Position numbers and translations under genes: made by a program. Source: Richelia sinica FACHB-800 (GTDB taxonomy: Bacteria; Cyanobacteriota; Cyanobacteriia; Cyanobacteriales; Nostocaceae). Taken from it: a stretch of 64,000 nt of DNA. The stretch covers positions 1 through 64,000 of the forward strand of contig NZ_JACJTT010000010.1 of assembly GCF_014698825.1 (NCBI RefSeq), written 5' to 3'. Below the pieces are notes generated by a model. The model was not told where the DNA came from. It saw only the letters and a program-made list of their open reading frames with translations, and searched no databases. Position 1 is the stretch's first letter. The number at the start of each line of letters is the position of its first letter. Below are positions 46,448-55,821 of this stretch, piece after piece.

Positions 46448-46513
46448 CCTCTCTTTCCCACAAATTTGTTAGTCGTCGATAGAATATAGGAAAAATAGCT
46501 ACAATTAAGCTCA

Positions 46514-47119
46514 ATGATTCCAATCGTTATTGAACAATCGGGTCGAGGCGAACGTGCCTTTGATATTTACTCACGACTGTTACGTGAGCGCATCATATTT
46601 TTGGGACAACAAGTGGATAGCAGTCTGGCTAACTTGATTGTGGCCCAATTGCTGTTTTTAGATGCTGAAGACCCGGAGAAAGACATTTATATGTACATTA
46701 ATTCTCCTGGTGGTTCAGTTACGGCTGGGATGGGTATTTTTGATACTATGAAGCACATCCGCCCCGATGTTTGTACTATTTGTACTGGACTGGCAGCGAG
46801 TATGGGTGCTTTTCTATTGAGTGCTGGGACTAAAGGTAAGCGGATGAGTCTACCCCATTCACGGATTATGATTCACCAACCTTTGGGTGGGGCACAAGGA
46901 CAAGCAACGGATATTGAAATTCAAGCGCGGGAAATTTTATACCACAAGCGACGCTTAAATGAGTATTTAGCTGATCACACAGGTCAGCCGTTGGAGAAAA
47001 TTGCGGAAGATACAGAACGTGATTTCTTTATGTCACCAGAGGAAGCTAAGGAATACGGTTTGATTGACCAAGTAATTGACCGTCATTCTGCTGGTAGTCG
47101 TCCCATGGCTGTAGTTTAG
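46514..47119 (+). CDS. clpP: ATP-dependent Clp protease proteolytic subunit
   Basis: A 201-residue ClpP serine protease, the barrel subunit that degrades unfolded substrates with ClpC/ClpX. The catalytic triad is visible: S96 in [11 protein letters not shown]121 in IMIHQPLGG and D170 in [26 protein letters not shown] is also intact, so it is a catalytic ClpP and not ClpR. Ends at a long hairpin. Confidence 0.95.
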   Translation: MIPIVIEQSGRGERAFDIYSRLLRERIIFLGQQVDSSLANLIVAQLLFLDAEDPEKDIYMYINSPGGSVTAGMGIFDTMKHIRPDVCTICTGLAASMGAFLLSAGTKGKRMSLPHSRIMIHQPLGGAQGQATDIEIQAREILYHKRRLNEYLADHTGQPLEKIAEDTERDFFMSPEEAKEYGLIDQVIDRHSAGSRPMAVV

Positions 47120-47131
47120 TAATTTAGCCAT

Positions 47132-47164
47132 TGGTCATTAGTAAATCAACTTTACTGATGACCA
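47132..47164. terminator. Bidirectional terminator between clpP and the convergent gene
   Basis: TGGTCATTAGTAAA (47132-47145) pairs with TTTACTGATGACCA (47151-47164), with one G-T wobble, around a TCAAC loop. Confidence 0.75.
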
Positions 47165-47177
47165 GTGACATGGTGCG

Positions 47178-47972
47178 CTAAAATCCAGCGATGGGGTCTG
47201 GTTGAGATTCCAGGTAGCGGAGAAAGTCTAGTAATTCTTCTTCGCTGAGGAGCGATCGCCCCCTTTTGCCGTAAGTTTTAATTAGATACTCTTTTCCTTG
47301 GTCTGGTGTCCACCCTAAACGCTCTATCTGTACATCTGTTTTGGCTATCACATCTGATAGGTTCACAGGTTCGCTTTTCTTCTTTCTTTTTGATGTGACT
47401 GGCTGCACTGCCACATCTTCTGTAGGGGGATAGCTACGGGGAGTAAAAGGTGTAACGTTACTGGGGGAAATGGTAGGTAGAGAAGGGATATCTACCTCTG
47501 ATTGAGGAAATGGTTCTAAATCTTGGCTAGGAATGGATACAGGCTCTTCTGATGGGGTATATTCACTCACGGCCTGATTACCCACTAGATGTTGGGGATC
47601 AGGGGTAGTAACAGGAGAAATTTCTGGGTGATAACTTACTGACCATTGGCTAGTAGTAGTATCCAGGGAAGTGTGACTAGGATTGACAACTTTTGGACTC
47701 TGAACAGTAGGTTGAACCTGGGTTAAGGATACAGGTGCAGAAGAATTAACACCTGAAGATGAAGATAACTGAGGTAACCCCACTAGCGTTAAGGCACGAT
47801 TTCTAGCTTGGTCTTCTGCTGTTTCCACTGTCTCTGCTGCGGCCATAGCAGTGAAACGAGTCACGCCTTCAATGATAATACTGACTCGGACTATATATTT
47901 ACCTTGAAAAATTTCTACTAATTCCGAGATAATACAGCCCTTAGGGTACAAGCTCTGGAATTGAGCCAACAT
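47178..47972 (-). CDS. Cyanobacterial protein with possible Rad52-like N-terminus
   Basis: A 264-residue protein. Residues 1-68 (SELVEIFQGKYIVRVSIIIEGVTRF then AAAETVETAEDQARNRALTLVGL) resemble the beta-sheet-then-helix core of Rad52-type annealing proteins. Residues 70-200 are a low-complexity Ser/Pro/Thr linker. The last 60 residues (LSDVIAKTDVQIERLGWTPDQ, GRSLLSEEELLDFLRYLES) resemble the C-terminal helical unit that often follows annealing domains. The resemblance is weak and by eye, so single-strand annealing is only a hypothesis. Convergent with clpP. Confidence 0.5.
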   Translation of the reverse strand: MLAQFQSLYPKGCIISELVEIFQGKYIVRVSIIIEGVTRFTAMAAAETVETAEDQARNRALTLVGLPQLSSSSGVNSSAPVSLTQVQPTVQSPKVVNPSHTSLDTTTSQWSVSYHPEISPVTTPDPQHLVGNQAVSEYTPSEEPVSIPSQDLEPFPQSEVDIPSLPTISPSNVTPFTPRSYPPTEDVAVQPVTSKRKKKSEPVNLSDVIAKTDVQIERLGWTPDQGKEYLIKTYGKRGRSLLSEEELLDFLRYLESQPDPIAGF

Positions 47973-48825
47973 AATACTGCCACCAATTTAAATTTGTTTA
48001 CTATAAGCCTCACGCTAGCAGCAAATGCTGCTAAGAACAATTGAAAGCTAAATCTCTAGAATTCCTAGACAATAGTCAACTCTCACTTGTATGCTGATTT
48101 TTAATTACGATCTTCACTATAAAGTCTGACTCAAAATTCTGCACGCATGACTGACAAGCCCTTATCCTCCAGCTTTTTTCTGTATGTCTACAGCCTACTG
48201 ATGACAAAAGAGTAGCTGTTGTCGGTAACGAAAATTTCTGTTCATTGCTAACTAGTTTTGAGTAGTTTCGCCTTCAGTGCTATACTAATTACCTAATTCA
48301 ATATCTAGAAGTATTTTCTGGAAGTACGCTCTAACTCTACAATAATAAAGATAAGGTTCGCCCTCACTGCTTGTTAAACTGCTTACCTGATTGTTACCGA
48401 TTCTACAGATGGGAAAATTAGGTTGATCGGCAGTTTCTCCTAGTTAAAACTCAGATTCTCATGGCGTGAAATTACCTTTTATCTAGACAATCAAACACCT
48501 GTGGTTTCACCTGCGTAGGAGCTTCCGGGTAAGGTGGAGAATTCTTCAAGCCAAGCCTTAAAAAACCAGTGGCATAATTACTGGGAAGGGCAAAAGGAGA
48601 AGCGGGAGCGCCTTGTTCAGATTGCCTAGATGGAAAGAGTGGAACGACAATTTCTGAGAGTATCGTGCAGTGAGAAGTCGGAGTAGAGAAGTCCTCTCAC
48701 CAGAGCTTCGGCAGCCTTGCCTTCGGGCAATTCGTTTGCAGCTAGTGTCTGTAGGCCGTGAGGGTATACAGGGAAGAACCAGAGTAAACAACAAATGATG
48801 TTTTGACCAAAGGTCGGTTCACTGC
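47973..48825. other. 853-base gap upstream of rnr, with a structured segment
   Basis: No gene is supported. The right third (about 48500-48790) is more GC-rich and contains a very stable UUCG-tetraloop hairpin TTGCC-TTCG-GGCAA (48717-48730) and other complementary stretches. It could be a structured leader of rnr, a small RNA, or a degenerate repeat. Plus-strand frames here are broken by stops. Confidence 0.45.
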
Positions 48826-51177
48826 ATGGAATTTTCAATCGCTACACTCCTTGCCAATTTCACCGATGATAAATTGGTAGCTCGCAAAGTTCTGGAAAAG
48901 AAACTGGGTTGTGAGGATGAAGATAGTCTAGAAAAACTACACATTGCTTTGGAGGTGCTAGAAAAGATAGGGCTGTTGGTCAAAGAACGGGGTAAATACC
49001 GCCGTGTGATGGAAGAAGGCCTGATTGAGGCTAAATTGCGTTGCTCTAGCAAGGGCTTTTGCTTTGCGATTCAGGATGTGGAAGGATCGGAAGATATCTA
49101 CATCCGAGAAAGCCATTTGAGTAATGCTTGGAATGGCGATCGCGTTTTGGTCAGAGTTCTGAAAGAAGGAAGCCGTCGTCGTTCCCCAGAAGGGGAAGTG
49201 AAGCTGATTTTAGAGCGTTCTAATCACACCTTACTGGCACGAATTAAGCAAGTAGAAGGTGGTTTCCGCGCTGTGCCTTTAGATGACCGCTTGTTGTTTG
49301 AGCTGAAACTGCAAACCAGTGGTATGAGTTTAGAACAGGCTATTGATCATCTAGCCCATGTGGAAGTCCTGCGCTATCCCTTGGCCCAGTATCCCCCTTT
49401 AGGTCGGGTAGTACAAATCTTGGGCAGTGATGCCGAAGCAGCCGCGGATATAGATTTAGTTACCTGTAAGCATGACCTATCACGTAATTTTCCCGAAAAT
49501 GTTTTAGAAGCAGCTGCCAAGTTGCCTAAAAGGTTGCTGAAGGCAGATTTAAAAAATCGCGTAGATTTACGAAATCTGTTTACTTTCTCCATTGAAGGTA
49601 TCACAGGGGACAATAAAGTAGTCGAAAATGCCTTTAGTTTGGAAAAAACGACTGGTGATAATTGGCAGGTGGTGGTTCACATTAGTGACCTCACACATTA
49701 CATCCAACCTGACGAAGCTTTAGACCGGGAAGCACTCAAACGGGGTCGGTCTGTTTATTTGGGAGAATTAATTTTGCCCATGCTACCAGATACGGTGACA
49801 GAAAGGTGTTCTCTGGTAGCAGGTAGCGATCGCTTGGCCATCTCCTTCGTCATTAACATTAACTCTCAATCTGGAGAAGTCTTAGATTGGGAAATACAAC
49901 CAAGTGTGATCAATGTAGATACTGCCCTGAGTCAGCAACAAGCAGAAGCTGCACTCTCAGGTCAACCCAGCAAGATATCTGCGGAAATCATCCAAAAATT
50001 GCGCGATTTGACCACTTTGTCCCAAGTAGTCAAACAAATGCGCCTACATCGTGGCAGTTTACAACTCAATCTTCCTCCTAGCCACAATCCCTACTGTGAT
50101 GAAGGTGTGATGGGAGCAGTAGTAGTTAACGATTCACCGTTAACAGCAGTGGTGACAGAATTGGTGATTTTAGTTAATCAAATCATTGGTGACCACCTCA
50201 ATGCTTTAAGTGTGCCAGCGATTTGGCGTGTTCAAGGTACACCTGATCCCGAAGATGTGCAGGAAATGTTGAAGCTAGCCATTAACTTAGGTGTGGAACT
50301 AGCACTAGATCCAGAAATGGATATCCAACCCCTAGATTATCAACATTTAACTAGAGCTTTTGCTGAATCGGCATCTGAACAAGTCCTCACCTACTTGTTG
50401 CAAGATACACTCAAACCCTCTGTGTATAGCACTGCTAAGGGTTTACACTTTGGTTTAGCTCTGCCCCAGTATCTGCACTTTACCTCACCTTTGCGTCGTT
50501 ACCCAGATATGTTGATGCAGCGGGTGTATCATATGCTGCTGGAACACGGTCGCGATCGCCGCACTACTCGTGTGAAAGAACGGGTCAACCTGCGTCATTC
50601 CTCCTCCCATGGAGAAATTAACTGGAATGTTCTTGCACCAGAACTCCAACAAGAGTTACAAAGCGAATTAACCAGAGTCATTGTCCAAATTAACGACCGC
50701 GAAAAAGAAGTCCAAGAAGCAGAAGCTGACTTAGCAGGGCTGCAAAGAGCCGCCTTAATGAAGCAACGCATTGGACAAGTATTTCAAGGCGTAATTACTG
50801 GCGTACAATCCTATGGTTTCTTTGTGGAAATAGAAGTTCCCACCCCGGAAGTTAAGAACAAAGCTAATCAAGGTGCGCCATTACGGGTAGAAGGACTAGT
50901 CCATGTTAGTTCCCTCAAAGACGATTGGTACGAGTATCGAGCTAGACAACAGGCCTTGTTTGGTCGGAAAAATCGCGCTTCCTATAGATTAGGCGATCGC
51001 GTCTCTGTCCAAGTCAAGAGTGTAGATTATTACCGCCAGCAAATAGATTTAGTCACTGTTGGTAGTGATGGTTTAGCTAAAGGCTTTGGAGTTAATCCCT
51101 TGCTTGATGATCCCAACGATATTTACTTACAAAGCAAATTAGGGGATTTAGACTTAGACCCCTATGAAGAAGAGTAA
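48826..51177 (+). CDS. rnr: RNase R/RNase II family exoribonuclease
   Basis: A 783-residue VacB-type 3'-5' exoribonuclease. Cold-shock-like N-terminal domains (about 1-210) lead to an RNB domain (about 235-570) with HISDLTHYIQPDEALDREAL, GRSVYLGELILPMLPD, DRLAISF and HFTSPLRRYPDMLMQRVY, then an S1 domain (about 650-745). The aspartate cluster that normally reads I-D-x(5)-D-x-D-D is not recognisable; at 256-269 the sequence is I-E-G-I-T-G-D-N-K-V-V-E-N-A, so catalysis may be altered. It is followed 17 bases later by ubiX. Confidence 0.88.
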   Translation: MEFSIATLLANFTDDKLVARKVLEKKLGCEDEDSLEKLHIALEVLEKIGLLVKERGKYRRVMEEGLIEAKLRCSSKGFCFAIQDVEGSEDIYIRESHLSNAWNGDRVLVRVLKEGSRRRSPEGEVKLILERSNHTLLARIKQVEGGFRAVPLDDRLLFELKLQTSGMSLEQAIDHLAHVEVLRYPLAQYPPLGRVVQILGSDAEAAADIDLVTCKHDLSRNFPENVLEAAAKLPKRLLKADLKNRVDLRNLFTFSIEGITGDNKVVENAFSLEKTTGDNWQVVVHISDLTHYIQPDEALDREALKRGRSVYLGELILPMLPDTVTERCSLVAGSDRLAISFVININSQSGEVLDWEIQPSVINVDTALSQQQAEAALSGQPSKISAEIIQKLRDLTTLSQVVKQMRLHRGSLQLNLPPSHNPYCDEGVMGAVVVNDSPLTAVVTELVILVNQIIGDHLNALSVPAIWRVQGTPDPEDVQEMLKLAINLGVELALDPEMDIQPLDYQHLTRAFAESASEQVLTYLLQDTLKPSVYSTAKGLHFGLALPQYLHFTSPLRRYPDMLMQRVYHMLLEHGRDRRTTRVKERVNLRHSSSHGEINWNVLAPELQQELQSELTRVIVQINDREKEVQEAEADLAGLQRAALMKQRIGQVFQGVITGVQSYGFFVEIEVPTPEVKNKANQGAPLRVEGLVHVSSLKDDWYEYRARQQALFGRKNRASYRLGDRVSVQVKSVDYYRQQIDLVTVGSDGLAKGFGVNPLLDDPNDIYLQSKLGDLDLDPYEEE

Positions 51178-51194
51178 ATTCACTGGATAAAGGC

Positions 51195-51815
51195 GTGTCA
51201 AATCAGAACAAACCCCTTATTGTTGGCGTATCAGGTGCATCAGGACTAATTTATGCTGTACGTCTGCTCAAATTCCTTTTGGACGCTGAGTATTGGATTG
51301 AACTTGTAGCCTCCAAATCCACCTACACAGTTTGGCAAGCCGAGCAGAACATCCGAATGCCAGCAGAACCAGAACGACAAGAGCAATTTTGGCGAGAACA
51401 GGCAGGAGTGCCACTAGCAGGTAAACTACATTGTCATACTTGGAGCAATGTAGGTGCTAGCATCGCTAGTGGCTCTTTTCGGACTTTGGGCATGGTCATT
51501 ATTCCCTGTAGTATGAGTACAGTGTCCAAACTAGCGGTTGGTTTAAGTTCAGACTTACTGGAACGGGCCGCTGATGTCCAAATCAAAGAAGGACGTAAAC
51601 TAGTCATCGTCCCTAGAGAAACTCCCTTTAGCTTAATTCACCTCCGCAACTTAACTACCCTAGCCGAAGTTGGGGTAAGGGTAGTACCTGCTATTCCAGC
51701 TTGGTATCATCAGCCACAAACCATAGAAGATTTAGTTGATTTTGTCGTTGCTCGCGCTTTAGATCAATTAGACATCGACTGCATCCCTATTCAAAGATGG
51801 CAAGGTCATGGTTAA
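51195..51815 (+). CDS. ubiX: Flavin prenyltransferase
   Basis: A 206-residue UbiX enzyme that prenylates FMN to supply the cofactor of UbiD-type decarboxylases, used in quinone synthesis. It has VGVSGASGLIYAVRLLKFLL, HTWSNVGASIASGSF, IIPCSMSTVSKLAVGLSSDLLERAADV and VPRETPFSLIHLRNL. GTG start at 51195. Cotranscribed with rnr (17-base gap). Confidence 0.92.
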   Translation: MSNQNKPLIVGVSGASGLIYAVRLLKFLLDAEYWIELVASKSTYTVWQAEQNIRMPAEPERQEQFWREQAGVPLAGKLHCHTWSNVGASIASGSFRTLGMVIIPCSMSTVSKLAVGLSSDLLERAADVQIKEGRKLVIVPRETPFSLIHLRNLTTLAEVGVRVVPAIPAWYHQPQTIEDLVDFVVARALDQLDIDCIPIQRWQGHG

Positions 51816-52046
51816 GGTATCAACAGGTTAAGGAATTCAGGAGTAGCTGAGAAATGGGAATAATTTAGTATGGTTGTGAGAAGTTTGCCATTGTTGGGTG
51901 ATGGAGATGAACATAATCAAAAACAATTGAGAGCAGTTATCCTGCGGTTGATTTTGGTGCAACCCCTTGACTGACAGCGGACAGACAAATCCAAATTCTC
52001 AAATCCCCAGCTTCTCAACTCCTGAATACTTTATTGATAAGTTTTT

Positions 52047-52706
52047 ATGCCGATAATTCGCTTAATTTTGTTAGTAGCAGTATTAGGAGGACTAACACTA
52101 CTATTAGTTCAAAATTGGTCTCCCGTCCTCCCCTTAGTTTTTTTGGGAGTCCAAACTAAACCTTTACCACTAGCATTGTGGATTTTATTTAGTACATTTG
52201 CTGGTGGTTTTACTTCTGTGCTCATCACTATTTTGGGAAAATTTACTGGTTATGGGATGGCAGTGGAACCAAAAACATCTGTGAAAAAAACTCCAACCTC
52301 CACTCGTGTCAATCCTCGTCCAGTAGAACCTCCCATTTATTCCCGCACTCCCCCATCTAGCCAAAGGGAATACACCACCAATCAAGAATTTGATGATTGG
52401 GATAGCAACAGTAATCAAGATGATTGGGATTTTGATGGGCAATCACCTATAGACAATCCAAAAACATCCGAATCCCAACCACAGCCTAAAAACACTCCTC
52501 AGTCCGGCGTATACTCCTATAGCGCTCAGGAACCCAAAAATACATCTGTGGGTAAAACTGAGTCAATTTATGATGCTGATTATCGAGTAATTATTCCTCC
52601 TTTCAATCCTCCTAGCACAGAAAAGGCAGAGGAAGAGGATGACTGGGGAGATTTATTTGCAGATGACGATTTTGAAGATGATCAAGACAGTGCTCGTCGT
52701 CGTTAA
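52047..52706 (+). CDS. Membrane protein with LapA/DUF1049-like N-terminus and acidic tail
   Basis: A 219-residue protein. Two hydrophobic helices (about 4-22 and 38-65) carry LLLVQNWSPVLPLVFLGVQTKPLPLALWIL, which resembles the LapA/DUF1049 pattern. Residues 75-219 are polar and disordered, ending in a very acidic stretch (EEEDDWGDLFADDDFEDD). Function is unknown. It starts 231 bases after ubiX. Confidence 0.7.
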   Translation: MPIIRLILLVAVLGGLTLLLVQNWSPVLPLVFLGVQTKPLPLALWILFSTFAGGFTSVLITILGKFTGYGMAVEPKTSVKKTPTSTRVNPRPVEPPIYSRTPPSSQREYTTNQEFDDWDSNSNQDDWDFDGQSPIDNPKTSESQPQPKNTPQSGVYSYSAQEPKNTSVGKTESIYDADYRVIIPPFNPPSTEKAEEEDDWGDLFADDDFEDDQDSARRR

Positions 52707-52774
52707 GCATTTATATTTAGTACCTGAGCAAAATTAATTAAATCTTGTAGCTAAGAAAATAAAAATCTCTTGTT

Positions 52775-52969
52775 TTATCGGCAAGTACACTGCTCTCGCG
52801 ACTCTTGTTTCACCTTACCTGTCATTGCCGCTTCTTGCAAAATCATAAAAGCATTAAAATCTTCCCGATCATATGGATTTGTTAAAAGTTGTCTAAGTTG
52901 ATTTTCTGCATCCACTGTTAAATATCCAGTTCTTAAAGCAGTTTGGACAACATCTCGAATTCGAGTCAT
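52775..52969 (-). CDS. Small conserved cyanobacterial protein
   Basis: A 64-residue helical protein: RDVVQTALRTGYLTVDAENQ, then LTNPYDREDFNAFMILQEAAMTGKV. I recall this pattern, two helices with an NAFM-type middle, as a common small family in Nostocales without known function. It ends with C-T-C-R. No operon partner. Confidence 0.72.
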   Translation of the reverse strand: MTRIRDVVQTALRTGYLTVDAENQLRQLLTNPYDREDFNAFMILQEAAMTGKVKQESREQCTCR

Positions 52970-53375
52970 AGCTGAAACCTCATTCAGTCCAAATTGATGA
53001 ATAGAAGCTTACTCAGATTGAGAAAAGCCATGTTCTACAAAGGTAATATTAGGTTATCTTTCTGAAAATTCCGGGCTTTAGCTACTTAGTTCAAACTAAA
53101 TTAAAAACAAATAGTTCATGTGCTAAGAGTCGGAAGTGGGAATTGATGAACCCACCAGCGAGATAATTGTTTAAGTGGATAGACGGAATTCGTTTCTTAA
53201 AGTTTCAAAGAAGTTATATAAAATTTAGGTTAAGCTAAGGATACCTAAGTATATTTATTTCTGCACCTAACAACTGTTACTAAATTCGTTATAAATTCAT
53301 GTTTTGTTCATCGGGATTTTACGGAATAGTAGTTAGCATATTGTTAGTTTATTTGTTAATTGAATATTGACAATA
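52970..53375. other. 406-base intergenic region
   Basis: Nothing recognisable apart from AT-rich sequence. A 23-codon frame from the ATG at 53299 runs to a TGA at about 53370, just before the next gene; it is too short to call. Confidence 0.45.
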
Positions 53376-54965
53376 ATGTCATTGATGAATTCTCCAAGGA
53401 TAGAAAGCGAATTTATTGAAGCGCAAAAAAGTTGGGAGTTAGAAAAACTATATGTAGATTTAGCCTCTGCAAAGGGAAAAGCCCTTACTCCTGTGGAGAA
53501 GAAATTTTTGCGGGGTTTATTGTGTGGGTTTAGTCCAGCGGAAATCGCGAATGTAGTGTATCAAACTCGTAGTAGTAGTACGGTTCGAGTTTATCTGTCG
53601 AATGGGTTGTATAAATATTTAGAAGAAATGCTCAGTAACCAAGTAGGATACTTGGTGAAGGTGAAAAATTGGAGCCATGTGACTCATTTGCTGGAAAAAG
53701 CAGGGTATAAAAAGAACTGGTTAAATGTCAAATCAACTAGTTTTTTGCCTCCGCGCCCAAGTACAGAACCAGAAGCAGATTTTAGCCAAATTAAATCGCC
53801 AAAAATTCAAGATTGGGGTGAAGCAGTTGATGTCAAAGGCTTCTCTGGCAGAAATCGGGAGTTAGCTACTGTAGAAGATTGGATTGTGAATCACCGCTGT
53901 CGGCTGGTGGTGCTGTTGGGGATGGGAGGTATTGGTAAAACAGCGTTGGCAATTAAGTTAGCAGAGGATATTCAAGACCAATTTGAGTATGTAATTTGGC
54001 GATCACTGCGGTTTGCCCCACCCTTGGATATTTTGTTACATCAAATTAAGCAAATATTCGCACCGAAATCAACAATAGAGCAAACAGAAGGGTTAGGTAT
54101 TACTAACAAAATTTCTCGTCTCATTAACGATTTACGTAATGCCCGTTGTCTATTGGTTTTAGATCATTTCGATGCCATCTTAGATAGAAGGGTTGACGAG
54201 GCCAGTATTCTCACGCAACATCCAGCTAATTACTCCCGTTCACAGATTGTCTATCGTCAAGGTTATGAGGATTATGGCGAAATGATTAGACGGGTAGGTG
54301 ATTCATCACATCAAAGTTGTTTGTTATTAACGAGTCGAGAAAAACCACCAGAAATTGCAGCGAATGAAGGAGGTAAATTACCAGTTCGCGTTTGTAAATT
54401 GACTGGCTTGAATCAGGACGCAGCCATGGCCCTTCTTCATGCTAAAGGTTTTAACCAATTACCTCTGGAAAGTGGTCAAATTTTATTACAAAGGTATGCA
54501 GGTAATCCCTTGTTCTTGAAATTGGCAGCGACGACTATTAACGATTTATTTGGGGGTAGTGTAGATAATTTTGTGAATCAAGACACGGTTGTTTTAGGGG
54601 AGATGCGGATTGTCTTAGATGAACAGTTGCAGAAGCTATCAACTCTAGAAAAGCATATACTGTGCTGGCTGACCTTGAATTTCCACATTTCCATAGAACA
54701 TCTACCCGTCATGATGATGCCAGAATTATCACCATCTATGGCTAGAAGATTAATTTTGGAAACCTTGGAATTATTACAAAGGCGATCACTCATTGAACTT
54801 CAAGATTCTCATGTATGTATTAACACAGTAGTCAGACAATATATTCTTGAATCCTTAATGACAGAACAGTCTCAAAGCGGTATAGACAAAGGCTTTCTAC
54901 GGCAAAATTCCACCCTAGCAGCGGTATGGGAAAAATACATAGGTGAGCACCCTGATTTAAAGTAA
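53376..54965 (+). CDS. NB-ARC (STAND) ATPase with N-terminal helix-turn-helix region
   Basis: A 529-residue STAND protein. Residues 20-115 form a helical region (LTPVEKKFLRGLLCGFSPAEI) of the type found at the start of many cyanobacterial WD40 or vMAP-type regulators. The NB-ARC ATPase has a P-loop (GMGGIGKTA, about 182-190), Walker B LLVLDHFDAIL, sensor LLLTSREKP and the GNPLFLKLAA motif, followed by a winged helix. It stops without the WD40 or TPR sensor repeats that usually follow, so it either lost them or relies on a partner. ATG at 53376 chosen over an upstream TTG. Confidence 0.85.
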   Translation: MSLMNSPRIESEFIEAQKSWELEKLYVDLASAKGKALTPVEKKFLRGLLCGFSPAEIANVVYQTRSSSTVRVYLSNGLYKYLEEMLSNQVGYLVKVKNWSHVTHLLEKAGYKKNWLNVKSTSFLPPRPSTEPEADFSQIKSPKIQDWGEAVDVKGFSGRNRELATVEDWIVNHRCRLVVLLGMGGIGKTALAIKLAEDIQDQFEYVIWRSLRFAPPLDILLHQIKQIFAPKSTIEQTEGLGITNKISRLINDLRNARCLLVLDHFDAILDRRVDEASILTQHPANYSRSQIVYRQGYEDYGEMIRRVGDSSHQSCLLLTSREKPPEIAANEGGKLPVRVCKLTGLNQDAAMALLHAKGFNQLPLESGQILLQRYAGNPLFLKLAATTINDLFGGSVDNFVNQDTVVLGEMRIVLDEQLQKLSTLEKHILCWLTLNFHISIEHLPVMMMPELSPSMARRLILETLELLQRRSLIELQDSHVCINTVVRQYILESLMTEQSQSGIDKGFLRQNSTLAAVWEKYIGEHPDLK

Positions 54966-55004
54966 ATTGAGGATCTAAAACTCGCAACTGGAGCAAAACG
55001 ACTG

Positions 55005-55565
55005 GTGAATAACTTATTGCAGGGAGTAAACGTCTATTTAATTGGCATGATGGGTGTGGGGAAAACCACGGTAGGACGGTTACTTGCACAGGAATTAGGC
55101 TATGGCTTTGTGGATACAGATGATGTAATTGTCAAAGCCGCCGGCAAATCCATCAATGAGATATTTGACCAGAATGGGGAAGGGGTTTTTCGTCAACTAG
55201 AGAGTGATGTTTTAGGTCAAGTGTGTGCTTTTACCAAATTGACCATTGCTACAGGTGGGGGTATTGTCCAGCGACAAGAAAACTGGAGTTATTTACATCA
55301 TGGATTAATTGTCTGGCTGGATGTACCAGTGGAAATTTTGTTGCAGCGTTTAGCAGAGGACACAACTAGACCCCTATTGAAAGATAACGACCCATTAGGA
55401 AAATTGCGATCGCTTCTCGAAACCAGAACCCCCTTCTACTCCCAAGCAGATTTACACATTACCATCACCGCTGAAGAAACCCCAGAACAAACCACCGCCA
55501 AGATTATCGCCGCAATTCCTAGTGTGCTGAAATCTCATGAATGGAAGGTGACAGGTGACAGTTGA
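55005..55565 (+). CDS. aroK: Shikimate kinase
   Basis: A 186-residue kinase phosphorylating shikimate in aromatic amino acid synthesis. P-loop GMMGVGKTTVG (14-24), VDTDDVI, FRQLESDVL, ATGGGIV and RPLL with the lid region are present. GTG start at 55005. The last residues (VTGDS) are encoded by the start of a GGTGACA heptamer repeat, which has replaced the natural stop region. Starts 40 bases after the NB-ARC stop. Confidence 0.92.
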   Translation: MNNLLQGVNVYLIGMMGVGKTTVGRLLAQELGYGFVDTDDVIVKAAGKSINEIFDQNGEGVFRQLESDVLGQVCAFTKLTIATGGGIVQRQENWSYLHHGLIVWLDVPVEILLQRLAEDTTRPLLKDNDPLGKLRSLLETRTPFYSQADLHITITAEETPEQTTAKIIAAIPSVLKSHEWKVTGDS

Positions 55566-55745
55566 CAGGTGACAGAGAGAAGAAGACAGAAGTTACAGGA
55601 GTTATGGAAGGTGACAGGTGACAGGTGACAGGTGACAGAAGAAAAAGAGTGAAGCGTGGTGAAGCCATACTCCTGTAATATTATGTTCGCCGTGCCGTAG
55701 GCATACTTCTGTTCGCGCAGCGTGGCGCAGCCATACTCCTGAACT
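55545..55745. repeat. Heptamer repeats plus composite dispersed repeat, copy 6
   Basis: GGTGACA units in tandem (several on each side of AGAAGACAGAAGTTACAGG), then GTTCGCCGTGCCGTAGGCAT and the core GTTCGCGCAGCGTGGCGCAG. It begins inside the aroK 3' end and fills the gap to argB. Confidence 0.8.
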
Positions 55746-55821
55746 TCTCCCGAAAGATTGTGACTAACTGCAAAGTCTTCTACACTGACTTGCATAGGTT
55801 CCCAGTCTCACAAGAATCCTT

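Larger units (their letters stand above)
45610..46513. other. 904-base intergenic region
   Basis: Contains a possible small minus-strand gene (45789-45950), a CTGATATCAAGATAAAA motif at 46048-46064 close to the CP12 promoter site, and composite repeat copy 5 at about 46255-46447. The clpP promoter must lie at its right end. No other gene is seen. Confidence 0.6.

Noticed and set aside
48300..48825. Ribosomal protein L33 and S18 genes, looked for upstream of rnr
   Set aside because: I translated the region and found no L33- or S18-like sequence.
48558..48838. Minus-strand frames upstream of rnr
   Set aside because: The products are unstructured and Ser/Arg/Leu-rich, with no ribosome site; the region looks like structured non-coding DNA.
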